Source: Actinobacillus capsulatus DSM 19761
Lineage (GTDB): Bacteria; Pseudomonadota; Gammaproteobacteria; Enterobacterales; Pasteurellaceae
Assembly (NCBI RefSeq): GCF_000374285.1
Contig: NZ_KB893948.1
Coordinates: 1 to 61,588 of the forward strand
Reading direction: 5' to 3'
Length of the DNA: 61,588 bases
Part shown: positions 19,824 through 29,387 of the stretch, one piece after another
How positions within the stretch are numbered: position 1 is the first letter of the stretch
Layout: every line of letters begins with the position of its first letter
Made by a program: the position numbers and the translations under genes
The notes under the pieces: model-generated
What the model saw: the letters and a program-made list of their open reading frames with translations, nothing else
What the model was told of the DNA's origin: nothing
The model's database searches: none

Positions 19824-20555
19824 CTATTTTAGTTGGTCAAAATTTTCTGGGATACTTTGTAAAAGTTTTCCCCAAATTTCGCTACTTGATTGACGATTTT
19901 GCGCCATCGCATTTGCAGCTTTCTCTGCATCTTGCTCAACACAAGCTTTTAATAATTCTTGGTAAAAAGTTAATGTGAGTTGACGACACGCAGGATCTGC
20001 AAAGAAAATGCTCGCAACTTGATGATACATTCCTTTAAAACTGTTCAAAATTAATGCATAAACAGGTTTATTTGCCGAAAAAGTAAACTGTCTAAATAAT
20101 GTATAATCAAATTTAGCAAATGCCTCTGCCGTATCTTGCAAAGAATCCAATTGCGCAAAATATTTGATACATTCTTCAGGGTTTAATTTAACTGCTTCAG
20201 GGACATAAGATTCTGCCATACGGGTACGTAAAGAAACTACATTAGCAATAATGACAGGTAAATACGATTTATCTAATTTAATAATCGTACTAATAATATT
20301 CGGACCGGCTGTTTCCCAAACATCATTTACACGTGTTGGTTTACCATGCTGAATATGTAGCCAACCATCACGAGCCAGTCGCTGTAATACTTCTCGTAAC
20401 GTAGTACGTGTTACTCCGATACTATCTGCGAGCTCTCGCTCTGCCGGTAAATCTGTTCCTGCAGGGAATTTATTATCCCAAATACTTCTCACGATATATT
20501 CTTCTGCAAGAGCAGCTGGACTCTGAGCTTTTAAAATATAAGATCTACCCACCAT
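19824..20555 (-). CDS. fadR: Fatty-acid metabolism regulator FadR
   Basis: A 243-residue GntR-family regulator, length close to E. coli FadR (239). The N-terminal winged helix is clear (AEEYIVRSIWDNKFPAGTDL, PAERELADSIGVTRTTLREV, QHGKPTRVND), followed by the all-helical acyl-CoA-binding domain with its WETAGPNII linker. FadR represses fatty-acid degradation and activates synthesis. The ATG at 20553-20555 has GGAGG upstream. It is divergent from nhaB, the same arrangement as in E. coli. Confidence 0.95.
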   Translation of the reverse strand: MVGRSYILKAQSPAALAEEYIVRSIWDNKFPAGTDLPAERELADSIGVTRTTLREVLQRLARDGWLHIQHGKPTRVNDVWETAGPNIISTIIKLDKSYLPVIIANVVSLRTRMAESYVPEAVKLNPEECIKYFAQLDSLQDTAEAFAKFDYTLFRQFTFSANKPVYALILNSFKGMYHQVASIFFADPACRQLTLTFYQELLKACVEQDAEKAANAMAQNRQSSSEIWGKLLQSIPENFDQLK

Positions 20556-20728
20556 ATTTATGCCTCCATAACATAACTTGCGAAATTGGCGCAAAAATAA
20601 AAATAAAGAAATGATTTTTATCCAAAATCAAAAAACACCCACAGAAATATGAGATAGCGACTATTATCCTTTAATCTAAACTAGATTACAATTAGCTTAT
20701 ATTTTTTTATTTACAAGGAGAACCTTAA

Positions 20729-22270
20729 ATGAATAGCTCAAACGCTATATTTAAAAGCTTTCTAGGAAAAGCACCGGAATGGTATAAATTAGCTATTTTA
20801 GCTTTTTTAGTTATTAATCCTCTTATCTTTTTCTTTATTAGCCCCTTTATTGCAGGATGGGTGCTAGTTGCCGAGTTTATCTTTACTCTGTCAATGGCAC
20901 TAAAATGTTACCCGCTTCAGCCCGGCGGCTTATTAGCTATTGAGGCTGTTGTCATCAGGATGACTAGCCCTCACCATGTAAAAGAAGAAATCATGGCAAA
21001 CTTTGACGTTATTTTATTGTTAATGTTTATGGTTGCCGGCATTTATTTTATGAAACAATTATTATTATATGTTTTTACGAAATTACTTATTGCTATTCAT
21101 TCTAAAAAAGTTCTTTCTCTTGCTTTCTGCCTCAGTGCCACTTTTTTATCTGCATTCTTAGATGCGCTAACTGTTATTGCGGTAATTATTAGCGTAGGTA
21201 CAGGCTTTTATGGTGTTTATCACAAAGTCGCCTCCGGTAATAACTTCGAGGATTCTACCGATATCACCAATGATGAAAAAATCATTACCAATAAACAGAT
21301 TCTTGAACAGTTCCGCGCATTTTTACGTAGTCTGCTAATGCATGCAGCTGTAGGTAGTGCATTAGGTGGCGTAATGACTATGGTTGGTGAACCACAAAAC
21401 TTAATCATTGCAGGGCAAGCCGAATGGGGCTTTGTTGAATTCTTCTTACGTGTTGCACCGGTAAGCCTACCTGTTTTATTCTGCGGTACCATCACTTGTT
21501 TATTGCTAGAACATTTTAAATTATTCGGTTATGGGGAGCGTTTACCGCGTCGCGTATGGGGTGTCCTCGCACGTTATAACTTATTAAAAGAACAACGTAT
21601 GACTCAGCAAGACCGAGTGAAAATGGGCATTCAAGCACTTACCGGTATTTGGTTAATTATCGGGCTTGCATTCCATCTTGCAGACGTTGGTATCATCGGT
21701 TTAACTATTATCATCATCTGTACAGCATTCTGCGGTATTACTGACGAACATGTCATCGGTCGTTCATTCCAAGAACCGATGCCGTTTACTGCGTTAATCG
21801 TAGTATTTTTTACTGTGGTTGCGGTAATTGTGGATCTTAAATTATTTGAACCGATTATCCAATTCGTACTCTCTGCGGATGCACATTCTCAATTAGCCTT
21901 GTTCTATATATTTAACGGCTTACTTTCTATGGTATCCGATAACGTATTCGTAGGAACGGTTTATATTAACGAAGCAAAAAATGCGCTAACCTCTGGAATC
22001 ATTGGTCGTGAACAGTTCGACTTAATTGCGGTGGCAATTAATACCGGTACTAACTTACCTTCTGTTGCGACCCCAAACGGACAAGCAGCATTCTTATTCT
22101 TGCTCACCTCACCGTTTGCGCCGTTAATCCGACTCTCATACGGCAGAATGTTGTATATGGCATTACCTTATACCATCGTATTGTCGGTTGTCGGTTTCTT
22201 CACATTGGAATATTTACTTCCTCCGTTTACGGAGATTATGACAAATTGGGGCTGGATTATCAGTCGTTAA
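20729..22270 (+). CDS. nhaB: Na+/H+ antiporter NhaB
   Basis: A 513-residue inner-membrane sodium/proton antiporter with about 12 hydrophobic segments, length matching E. coli NhaB (513). Typical segments are [19 protein letters not shown] at the N-terminus, [36 protein letters not shown] and [20 protein letters not shown]. It exports Na+ and supports sodium and pH homeostasis. AAGGAG precedes the ATG. It ends at a strong terminator before dsbB. Confidence 0.96.
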   Translation: MNSSNAIFKSFLGKAPEWYKLAILAFLVINPLIFFFISPFIAGWVLVAEFIFTLSMALKCYPLQPGGLLAIEAVVIRMTSPHHVKEEIMANFDVILLLMFMVAGIYFMKQLLLYVFTKLLIAIHSKKVLSLAFCLSATFLSAFLDALTVIAVIISVGTGFYGVYHKVASGNNFEDSTDITNDEKIITNKQILEQFRAFLRSLLMHAAVGSALGGVMTMVGEPQNLIIAGQAEWGFVEFFLRVAPVSLPVLFCGTITCLLLEHFKLFGYGERLPRRVWGVLARYNLLKEQRMTQQDRVKMGIQALTGIWLIIGLAFHLADVGIIGLTIIIICTAFCGITDEHVIGRSFQEPMPFTALIVVFFTVVAVIVDLKLFEPIIQFVLSADAHSQLALFYIFNGLLSMVSDNVFVGTVYINEAKNALTSGIIGREQFDLIAVAINTGTNLPSVATPNGQAAFLFLLTSPFAPLIRLSYGRMLYMALPYTIVLSVVGFFTLEYLLPPFTEIMTNWGWIISR

Positions 22271-22275
22271 CCTCT

Positions 22276-22307
22276 AAAAATCTCCCCGCTTTTGGGGAGA
22301 TTTTTTT
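22276..22307 (+). terminator. Terminator after nhaB
   Basis: AATCTCCCC / GGGGAGATT stem with a six-base loop and seven T's. It separates nhaB from dsbB. Confidence 0.9.
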
Positions 22308-22365
22308 ACGAAAACTGAGTAAAATCAGGTACAATATCCATACCATTCAGACTAAAGGAATTCTT

Positions 22366-22905
22366 ATGCTCAGCTATTTCAAACAACTCTCATTAAGCCG
22401 TACCGCATGGCTATTACTTGCTGTTATTGCTTTTGCTCTTGAGACAACAGGCATTTATTTCCAATATGGAATGGGATTAGTTCCTTGTGTCATGTGTGTC
22501 TATGAGCGTCTTGCGATTTTAGGACTTATCATTGCCGGTTTACTTGGTTCGATCTCCCCTCGTTTTTTTCTTACTCGTTGGCTTGCTTTATTCATTTGGG
22601 GCTTCAGTGCCTTTAAAGGGCTTGCATTAGCCGTCAAACACCATGATTATCAAACCAATCCGTCTCCTTGGAATCAATGTGAATTTAAACCGGAATTTCC
22701 ACAAACAATGCCGTTTGATCAATGGTTCCCAAGCATTTTTGCCCCTGGTCCAATAAATTGTAATGAGAAACAATGGGAAATGCTTGGCTTAGGCATGCCG
22801 GAATGGCTTATCGTTGCCTTCGCAATGTTCGCACTTGCTTTTGTTATCGTACTCATCAGCCAATTCAAACGAGCTAAACCACAATATCGTAGCGTATTCA
22901 GATAA
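22366..22905 (+). CDS. dsbB: Disulfide bond formation protein DsbB
   Basis: A 179-residue four-helix inner-membrane quinone reductase that reoxidises DsbA. The first periplasmic loop carries the PCVMC pair (residues about 41-44) and the second carries the second cysteine pair (NQCEF and PINCNEK). The start at 22366 (MLSYFKQLSLSR) has AAAGGAA upstream and matches the family; an earlier in-frame codon lies inside nhaB. Extracytoplasmic substrates would include the many exported proteins of the envelope. Confidence 0.95.
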   Translation: MLSYFKQLSLSRTAWLLLAVIAFALETTGIYFQYGMGLVPCVMCVYERLAILGLIIAGLLGSISPRFFLTRWLALFIWGFSAFKGLALAVKHHDYQTNPSPWNQCEFKPEFPQTMPFDQWFPSIFAPGPINCNEKQWEMLGLGMPEWLIVAFAMFALAFVIVLISQFKRAKPQYRSVFR

Positions 22906-22908
22906 CCT

Positions 22909-22955
22909 ACAAGCGGTCGAATTTTTGCAAAATTTTGCATAAATCAGACCGCTTT
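22909..22955. repeat. Inverted pair of uptake signals between dsbB and metC
   Basis: ACAAGCGGTC at 22909 faces GACCGCTT ending near 22955, with the AATTTTTGCAAAATTT tract between. It can fold as a weak terminator of dsbB. Confidence 0.75.
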
Positions 22956-22980
22956 CTTATAACTATAATAAGGAAACACA

Positions 22981-24171
22981 ATGTCAAATTTCTCTCAACT
23001 GGAAACCAAATTTGTCCATGCTGGACGCAAATCTCGTTATACCCAAGGTTCTGTGAATCCTGTCGTTCAACGCGCCTCCTCTTTAGTGTTTGACTCGGTT
23101 GCACAAAAAAAGAATGCCACTCGCAATCGCTATAAAGGCGAATTATTTTACGGCAGACGAGGCACCCTAACCCACTTCGCTCTCCAAGATGCAATGTGTG
23201 AATTAGAAGGCGGAACCGGCTGTTATCTTTATCCGTGCGGAGCGGCTGCCGTAACCAATTCCATTTTGGCTTTTGTCTCGCAAGGCGATCACATATTAAT
23301 GACCGGTGCGGCTTATGAACCGACTCAAGATTTTTGTAACGTTATCTTAAAAAATATTGGTATAAGCACTACGTATTACGATCCACTTATCGGCGAGGGG
23401 ATTCGTGGGTTAATTCAACCGAATACCAAAGTATTATTTTTAGAATCGCCAAGCTCACTAACAATGGAAGTACCGGATATTCCGACTTTGGTTCGAGTCG
23501 CTCGTGAAATCAATCCGAATATCGTGATTATGATCGATAACACTTGGGCGGGCGGCGTGCTTTTCCCTGCACTTGAATTCGGGATTGATATTTCGATTCA
23601 GGCAGGTACTAAATATTTAGTCGGTCACTCAGATGTGATGATTGGTACGGCGGTATCTAATGCTCGCTGTTGGGATCAACTTCGTGAACGTTCATATTTA
23701 ATGGGGCAAATGGTAGATGCGGATTCCGCTTATACTACCGCACGAGGCTTACGCACGCTTGGCATTCGTTTAAAAGAACATCAAGAACGTTCAATTCAAG
23801 TAGCACAATGGCTGGCACAACGTCCGGAAGTAAAAGCGGTCTTCCACCCTGCTTTACCAAGTTGCCCGGGACACGAATTTTTCAAACGAGATTTTAAAGG
23901 TGCAAGCGGTCTGTTTTCATTCGAACTTAACCAAAAGTTAAACGATGAACAATTAGCTAACTTTTTAGATCACTTTGAATTATTTACTATGGCTTATTCT
24001 TGGGGTGGCTTTGAATCACTGATTTTAGCCAACCAACCGGAAGAAATCGCTCGTATCCGTACAGCCATCGAAAGAAAACTTAGCGGTACACTGATTCGTA
24101 TCCACGTCGGTTTAGAAGCGGTTGAAGATCTGATTGCCGATTTAGAAAAAGGCTTTGAACGTTTAAAATAA
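22981..24171 (+). CDS. metC: Cystathionine beta-lyase
   Basis: A 396-residue PLP enzyme that cleaves cystathionine to homocysteine in methionine synthesis. The PLP lysine lies in [15 protein letters not shown] (residue about 211), and [29 protein letters not shown] and [12 protein letters not shown] are the MetC-type motifs that separate it from MetB. AAGGAAACACA precedes the ATG. An uptake signal and a terminator follow. Confidence 0.94.
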   Translation: MSNFSQLETKFVHAGRKSRYTQGSVNPVVQRASSLVFDSVAQKKNATRNRYKGELFYGRRGTLTHFALQDAMCELEGGTGCYLYPCGAAAVTNSILAFVSQGDHILMTGAAYEPTQDFCNVILKNIGISTTYYDPLIGEGIRGLIQPNTKVLFLESPSSLTMEVPDIPTLVRVAREINPNIVIMIDNTWAGGVLFPALEFGIDISIQAGTKYLVGHSDVMIGTAVSNARCWDQLRERSYLMGQMVDADSAYTTARGLRTLGIRLKEHQERSIQVAQWLAQRPEVKAVFHPALPSCPGHEFFKRDFKGASGLFSFELNQKLNDEQLANFLDHFELFTMAYSWGGFESLILANQPEEIARIRTAIERKLSGTLIRIHVGLEAVEDLIADLEKGFERLK

Positions 24172-24223
24172 GCGTAACAAGCGGTCAAATTTACAGAAAA
24201 ATTTACAATTCTTATCTAAAAAC

Positions 24224-24250
24224 AAAAGGCTATCTTTCGATAGCCTTCTT
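24224..24250. terminator. Terminator between metC and htpG
   Basis: AAAAGGCTATC / GATAGCCTT hairpin with a tttc loop, A- and T-rich on both sides. It serves converging metC and htpG; an uptake signal (24177-24186) precedes it. Confidence 0.8.
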
Positions 24251-24264
24251 TATATCTCTAATGG

Positions 24265-26142
24265 TTAACTAAGCAATTTATTCATACGTTTGATAAATGC
24301 TGCTGGGTTTTCTAATGAACCACGTTCTGCAAGCAATGCTTGTTCAAACAATAATTCAATCCAATCATTGAATTCTGTTTCATCAGTAAGATCTGCTATT
24401 TTCTTAACCATACGATGATCCGGATTTATCTCAAATGTATATTTCACTTCCGGTGCTTTTTGTCCCATTGCTGCAAACAGTTTTGCCATCTGCGTAGTCA
24501 TTTCATCATTGTCAGTAGAAACGATCGCTGGAGTATCGGTTAAGCGATGAGTTAATACCACTTTTTTCACACGGCCACCAAAATAGCTTTGCGCACGTTC
24601 AAGGAAAGATCCGAATTCCGCTTGTTGTGCTTTTTGGCTTTCTTCTTGTTCCTTATCAGCAAGATCGCCTAAATCCAGATCCGATTTTGTGATACTTTGC
24701 AACGGTTTACCATCAAATTCAGTTAAATGACCAACTACCCATTCGTCAATACGATCAGATAATAACAGCACTTCAATGCCTTTCTTATTGAACAGTTCAA
24801 GGTGCGGACTATTTTTCGCTGCCACATAGTTATCAGCGGTTAAGAAATAAATCGCTTTCTGGCCTTCTTTCATTCTGCCAACATAATCCACCAAACTTAC
24901 TGTTTGTTCGCTAGAATCAGTTTGAGTTGAAGCAAAGCGGAATAATAACGCAATTTGTTGTTTATTCGCAAAATCTTCACCAACACCTTCTTTTAACACT
25001 AAGCCGAATTCATTCCAGAAAGTTTGGTATTTAGCTTGATCGTCCTTCGCTAATTTTTCCAATAGTTGCAATGCACGTTTAGTCAACGCCGAACGTAATG
25101 AAGCGGTGACTTTATTTTCTTGTAAAATCTCACGTGAAACATTTAACGGCAAGTCATTCGTATCTAATAAACCTCGCATAAAACGTAGGTAATTCGGCAT
25201 AAACACTTCCGCATCGTCCATAATAAATACACGTTGTACATAAAGTTTTAAGCCGTGTTTTTGATCACGATTGAACAAATCCCACGGTGCTTTTGCCGGT
25301 ACATAAAGCAAGCTGGTATAATCTTGTTTACCTTCCACTTTATTATGCGCCCAAATAAGCGAATCATTGTAATCATGACTTAAATGCTTATAGAACTCTT
25401 GGTATTCTTCATCTGAAATTTCGGTTTTTGAACGAGTCCAAAGTGCTTGCGCTTTGTTAATTTTTTCCCATTTTTGACCACTTGCTTTGCCTTCGTCATC
25501 GTATGACGTGGTTTGGATTTCAACCGGTAAACCGATATGATCCGAATACTTACCAATAATTTCACGTAAACGCCATTCGCTTAAAAATTCTTTTTCATCC
25601 TCACGCAGATGTAAAATAACGTCCGTACCGCGTGTTACTTTCTCAATATCTGCTACCGTGTAATCGCCTTCACCGGCAGATTCCCACATAACGCCTTGCG
25701 CTTCACCCGCCGCACGCGTTTTCACCGTCACTTTATCTGCCACAATAAAAGCTGAATAGAAACCAACCCCGAATTGACCGATTAATTGGCTGTCTTTCGC
25801 TTGATCCGTACCTAACGAATTTAAAAACTCTTTGGTGCCTGATTTAGCGATCGTACCCAAGTGATCGATAACCTGTTCACGGTTCATACCGATACCGTTA
25901 TCGCTGATAGTCAGTGTGCCTAAAGTTTCATCAAAGCTCACTCGTACACGTAATTCGCCGTCACCTTCATATAATGCAGGATTGGAAAGCGCTTTAAAAC
26001 GCAGTTTATCCGCTGCATCAGACGCATTGGAGATTAATTCACGCAAGAAAATTTCTTTATTTGAATAAAGTGAATGGATCATCAATTGAAGCAGTTGTTT
26101 TACTTCTGATTGAAAGCCTCTTGTTTCTTGATTGGTACTCAT
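24265..26142 (-). CDS. htpG: Hsp90-family chaperone HtpG
   Basis: A 625-residue Hsp90. The N-terminal GHKL ATPase is intact: [39 protein letters not shown] and the [17 protein letters not shown] lid. The middle-domain catalytic arginine region (LNVSREILQ) and a short C-terminal dimerisation domain follow. It is a cytoplasmic heat-shock chaperone. A sigma-32 promoter is visible upstream. Confidence 0.97.
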   Translation of the reverse strand: MSTNQETRGFQSEVKQLLQLMIHSLYSNKEIFLRELISNASDAADKLRFKALSNPALYEGDGELRVRVSFDETLGTLTISDNGIGMNREQVIDHLGTIAKSGTKEFLNSLGTDQAKDSQLIGQFGVGFYSAFIVADKVTVKTRAAGEAQGVMWESAGEGDYTVADIEKVTRGTDVILHLREDEKEFLSEWRLREIIGKYSDHIGLPVEIQTTSYDDEGKASGQKWEKINKAQALWTRSKTEISDEEYQEFYKHLSHDYNDSLIWAHNKVEGKQDYTSLLYVPAKAPWDLFNRDQKHGLKLYVQRVFIMDDAEVFMPNYLRFMRGLLDTNDLPLNVSREILQENKVTASLRSALTKRALQLLEKLAKDDQAKYQTFWNEFGLVLKEGVGEDFANKQQIALLFRFASTQTDSSEQTVSLVDYVGRMKEGQKAIYFLTADNYVAAKNSPHLELFNKKGIEVLLLSDRIDEWVVGHLTEFDGKPLQSITKSDLDLGDLADKEQEESQKAQQAEFGSFLERAQSYFGGRVKKVVLTHRLTDTPAIVSTDNDEMTTQMAKLFAAMGQKAPEVKYTFEINPDHRMVKKIADLTDETEFNDWIELLFEQALLAERGSLENPAAFIKRMNKLLS

Positions 26143-26203
26143 TTTATCCCTCTTTTAATTTACAAAAAATAAGCGGAATTTCACCGCTTTCAAACGCTTT
26201 AGT

Positions 26204-26232
26204 AAATGGGGAAAAGTTGCTAACTTTTCAAG
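26204..26232 (-). promoter_or_regulatory. Sigma-32 heat-shock promoter of htpG
   Basis: On the minus strand CTTGAAA (26226-26232) and CCCATTT (26204-26210) are separated by 15 bases, a near-perfect RpoH promoter. It lies about 60 bases before the htpG ATG. Confidence 0.88.
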
Positions 26233-26372
26233 TTATAAGACCAAAGTTATTTTCTATTAAAAAATCCAATTCAATTGTTAAATTTTATCAAATCAATAGT
26301 TTTACAAAATAAAACCAATCAGTAATAATAATATTCATGCATCAAACCTATTAATATTCCAAGGTAATCATT

Positions 26373-27899
26373 ATGTCTAAATGTCCATTCCATCATACAT
26401 CATTAACAATGAACAACGGCGCGCCCATTGTCGATAACCAAAACAGTTTGACCGCAGGTCCGCGTGGTCCGTTGCTTGCCCAAGATTTATGGCTCAACGA
26501 GAAATTAGCCAATTTTGTGCGTGAGGTGATCCCAGAACGCCGTATGCACGCCAAAGGTTCGGGGGCGTTCGGTAAATTCACCGTGACCCACGACATTACC
26601 CAATACACCAAAGCCGCAATTTTCAGCGAAGTGGGCAAAGAAACCGAATTATTCGCCCGTTTTACCACCGTGGCAGGCGAGCGTGGGGCGGCGGACGCAG
26701 AGCGTGATATTCGTGGCTTTGCGGTGAAATTTTATACAGAGCAAGGCAACTGGGATTTGGTCGGTAACAACACCCCCGTGTTCTTCTTGCGTGATCCTCG
26801 CAAATTCCCTGATTTGAACAAAGCGGTGAAACGCGATCCTCGCACCAATATGCGTAGTGCCACCAATAACTGGGATTTCTGGACGCTCTTACCAGAGGCG
26901 TTCCACCAAGTGACCATCGTAATGTCTGACCGTGGGATTCCTGCTTCTTACCGCCATATGCACGGTTTCGGCTCACACACTTACAGCTTAATCAACGCCA
27001 ATAACGAGCGTTTTTGGGTGAAATTCCACTTCCGCACGCAACAAGGTATTAAAAACCTCACCAACGAAGAGGCAGCCGCCATTATTGCCAACGACCGTGA
27101 ATCGCACCAACGCGATCTCTACGAATCTATCGAAAAAGGCGACTTCCCGAAATGGACGCTTTACATTCAAGTAATGCCAGAAACTGAGGCGGAAAAAGTG
27201 AATTTCCACCCGTTCGACTTAACCAAAGTGTGGTCGAAAAAGGATTATCCGCTCATCGAAGTGGGGGTAATGGAATTAAACCGCAACCCTGAAAACTTCT
27301 TCGCCGATGTGGAACAATCCGCTTTCGCCCCAAGCAACTTAGTGCCGGGGATCAGCGTTTCGCCAGACCGTATGTTGCAAGCGCGCTTGTTCAACTATGC
27401 GGACGCACAACGTTACCGCTTAGGCGTGAACCATCACCAAATTCCAGTGAATGCCCCACGTTGCCCAGTGCATAGCAACGCCCGTGATGGTCAAGGTCGT
27501 GTGGACGGCAACTACGGTTCAACCCTACATTATGAGCCAAACAGTTTCGGTCAATGGCAAGAACAAGCCCAATTCGCCGAGCCACCACTCAAAATCAGCG
27601 GTGATGCTGCCCATTGGGATTACCGCCAAGACGATGCGGACTATTTCAGCCAACCGCGCGCCTTATTTAACTTGATGAGCGACAAAGAGAAACAAGCCCT
27701 CTTTACCAACACCGCCGCCGCAATGGGCGATGCGTTAGACTTCATCAAATACCGCCATATCCGTAACTGCTACTTCTGCGACCCAGCCTACGGCGAAGGC
27801 GTTGCCAAAGCATTAGGAATGACGGTCGCAGACGCCATGGCCGCCTATTCCAGCGACCCAGCAATGGGACAACCGGGGTTATTAAAACCTAACTTCTAA
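26373..27899 (+). CDS. katA: Catalase (monofunctional haem catalase)
   Basis: A 508-residue small-subunit catalase that dismutates hydrogen peroxide. The active-site histidine lies in [18 protein letters not shown], the catalytic Asn region in [13 protein letters not shown], and the proximal haem Tyr motif in [14 protein letters not shown]. The protein is strikingly like the Neisseria and Haemophilus (HktE) catalases. Base use is different from neighbours: a hand count of 26641-26700 gives about 63% GC, against about 48% for a line of metC, and no uptake signal occurs inside. A TTCCAAGG ribosome site precedes the ATG. Horizontal acquisition is likely. Confidence 0.96.
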   Translation: MSKCPFHHTSLTMNNGAPIVDNQNSLTAGPRGPLLAQDLWLNEKLANFVREVIPERRMHAKGSGAFGKFTVTHDITQYTKAAIFSEVGKETELFARFTTVAGERGAADAERDIRGFAVKFYTEQGNWDLVGNNTPVFFLRDPRKFPDLNKAVKRDPRTNMRSATNNWDFWTLLPEAFHQVTIVMSDRGIPASYRHMHGFGSHTYSLINANNERFWVKFHFRTQQGIKNLTNEEAAAIIANDRESHQRDLYESIEKGDFPKWTLYIQVMPETEAEKVNFHPFDLTKVWSKKDYPLIEVGVMELNRNPENFFADVEQSAFAPSNLVPGISVSPDRMLQARLFNYADAQRYRLGVNHHQIPVNAPRCPVHSNARDGQGRVDGNYGSTLHYEPNSFGQWQEQAQFAEPPLKISGDAAHWDYRQDDADYFSQPRALFNLMSDKEKQALFTNTAAAMGDALDFIKYRHIRNCYFCDPAYGEGVAKALGMTVADAMAAYSSDPAMGQPGLLKPNF

Positions 27900-27995
27900 T
27901 TTAGAAGTCACCAAATTAGCAAATGCAACTGTTCAAAAACCCGCGAGATAATCGCACACAGTAGTCCTCCTTACATAAATGCATTTGCTCTATCA

Positions 27996-28027
27996 AAGTC
28001 CTATCTATACGATAGGGCTTTTCTTTT
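27996..28027 (+). terminator. Terminator after katA
   Basis: AGTCCTATC / GATAGGGCT stem with a tatac loop and a TTTTCTTTT run, about 100 bases after the katA stop. Confidence 0.75.
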
Positions 28028-28091
28028 GTTTGAAAAATCAATCTGCGTTAAAATCCCATCGTTTTTTTATTTTTAACAAAAAGGAAAGCTT

Positions 28092-29171
28092 TTGGAATAT
28101 CGTTATTACATCACTACGGGAATTGCCATCCTTGTTTTACAATGCCTTGTTTTTAACTTTTCTCGTACTTTAGGTTGGTTATTTAACTTATCTCCTAAAT
28201 CACGTAAGATCGTTACATTTATCAGCTATTTAGCCGCAAATGGGTTAGCAATTTTGACCGTCACACGAACATTTAACGGTTTTAGAATCACTGCGCTAAT
28301 GCTCACTTTACTGCTGTTCGCATTATTCGTTAGCCTTGCTTGTGCGGTAATTTACCGCTTATTTAAAGGCAAACAAGCGGTCAATTTTGCCTTAAAAATT
28401 ACCTATCCTTTCGCATTTTTCGGTATTGTTGGACTCGCCTTATATAACGCTTATACACCGAAAGTGGTGCATTATTCCGTGCAATTGGATAAACCGCTAG
28501 CTCAACCGCTACGTATTGGTGTAGCAAGTGATCTGCACTTAGGGCAATGGTTTGGCGCGAAACAATTAGATAAATTAGCGGAGATCTTTAATCAGCAAAA
28601 TGTCGATCTGATTTTATTACCCGGCGATATTATGGACGATAATACCGATGCTTATGTAGCCGAAAATATGCAACCGCATTTAGCTAAGCTCAAAGCGCCT
28701 TTAGGGGTTTATGCCACTTTAGGTAACCACGATTTCTTCGGCAAACAGCAAGTGATTGCCACCGAAATTGAAAAAGCCGGTATCCAAGTACTATGGGATC
28801 AAGCGGTCGAAATTAACGGAAAATTTACCATTATCGGACGTAATGATGACCTCGTAAAAAACAGACCGAGTGCCGCTCAATTATTAACGGCGGTAAACTC
28901 GAATTTACCGGTATTTTTACTTGATCACCGTCCGACACAAATCGAACAACATTCGCAATTGCCGATTGACTTACAAGTATCCGGCCATACCCACAAAGGA
29001 CAAATTTTTCCGGCAAATTTAATGACTAACGTGATTTATCGACTACACTATGGCTATGAAAAAATCGGTTTAGGTCATTATTTTGTCACCTCCGGTTACG
29101 GCTTTTGGGGTATCCCGATGCGGCTCGGCACCCAATCGGAAGTCTTTATTATTGATGTGAAAGGTAAATAA
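28092..29171 (+). CDS. Membrane-anchored metallophosphoesterase (YkuE-like)
   Basis: A 359-residue protein. The first 135 residues hold about four hydrophobic segments, and the rest is a calcineurin-like phosphoesterase with all metal motifs: GVASDLHLGQW, LPGDIMDD, TLGNHDF and SGHTHKGQIFP. The start is a TTG at 28092 with AAGGAAAG upstream; no ATG fits the conserved N-terminus. Relatives (YkuE, YaeI) act on phospholipid or lipid-A-like phosphates at the membrane, but the substrate here is not known. Confidence 0.85.
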   Translation: MEYRYYITTGIAILVLQCLVFNFSRTLGWLFNLSPKSRKIVTFISYLAANGLAILTVTRTFNGFRITALMLTLLLFALFVSLACAVIYRLFKGKQAVNFALKITYPFAFFGIVGLALYNAYTPKVVHYSVQLDKPLAQPLRIGVASDLHLGQWFGAKQLDKLAEIFNQQNVDLILLPGDIMDDNTDAYVAENMQPHLAKLKAPLGVYATLGNHDFFGKQQVIATEIEKAGIQVLWDQAVEINGKFTIIGRNDDLVKNRPSAAQLLTAVNSNLPVFLLDHRPTQIEQHSQLPIDLQVSGHTHKGQIFPANLMTNVIYRLHYGYEKIGLGHYFVTSGYGFWGIPMRLGTQSEVFIIDVKGK

Positions 29172-29188
29172 CCTTAGTTTTTTTATGC

Positions 29189-29224
29189 AAACCCCTGAAT
29201 TGATTTTCAGGGGTTTATTTTTTT
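29189..29224 (+). terminator. Terminator after the metallophosphoesterase gene
   Basis: AAACCCCTGAA / TTCAGGGGTTT stem with T-run. Confidence 0.88.
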
Positions 29225-29310
29225 ACATTTCTCGAATCGTCCTATCTTCAATCACTTATCTTTTGTCAATATCCTTTTACAAAATTTTCTGCTTGCACAT
29301 GCCCCAATAA

Positions 29311-29356
29311 AACAATATCTTGTATACAAGAACCTCAAAACCACAACATATAGTGG
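29311..29356 (+). promoter_or_regulatory. Pair of NrdR boxes upstream of nrdA
   Basis: AAACAATATCTTGTAT (29311-29326) and CCACAACATATAGTGG (29341-29356) both resemble the NrdR palindrome. Their centres are 30 bp apart, about three helical turns, as is usual for NrdR-repressed ribonucleotide reductase operons. They lie 32-77 bases before the nrdA ATG. Confidence 0.7.
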
Positions 29357-29387
29357 TCAAATAATAAGATAAAAGGAGACACATTTT

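Noticed and set aside
26662-26976. Long antisense frames within katA (also 26393-26668, 26988-27209, 27391-27588)
   Set aside because: High GC removes stops on the opposite strand; no ribosome sites and no family-like sequence. They are shadows of katA.
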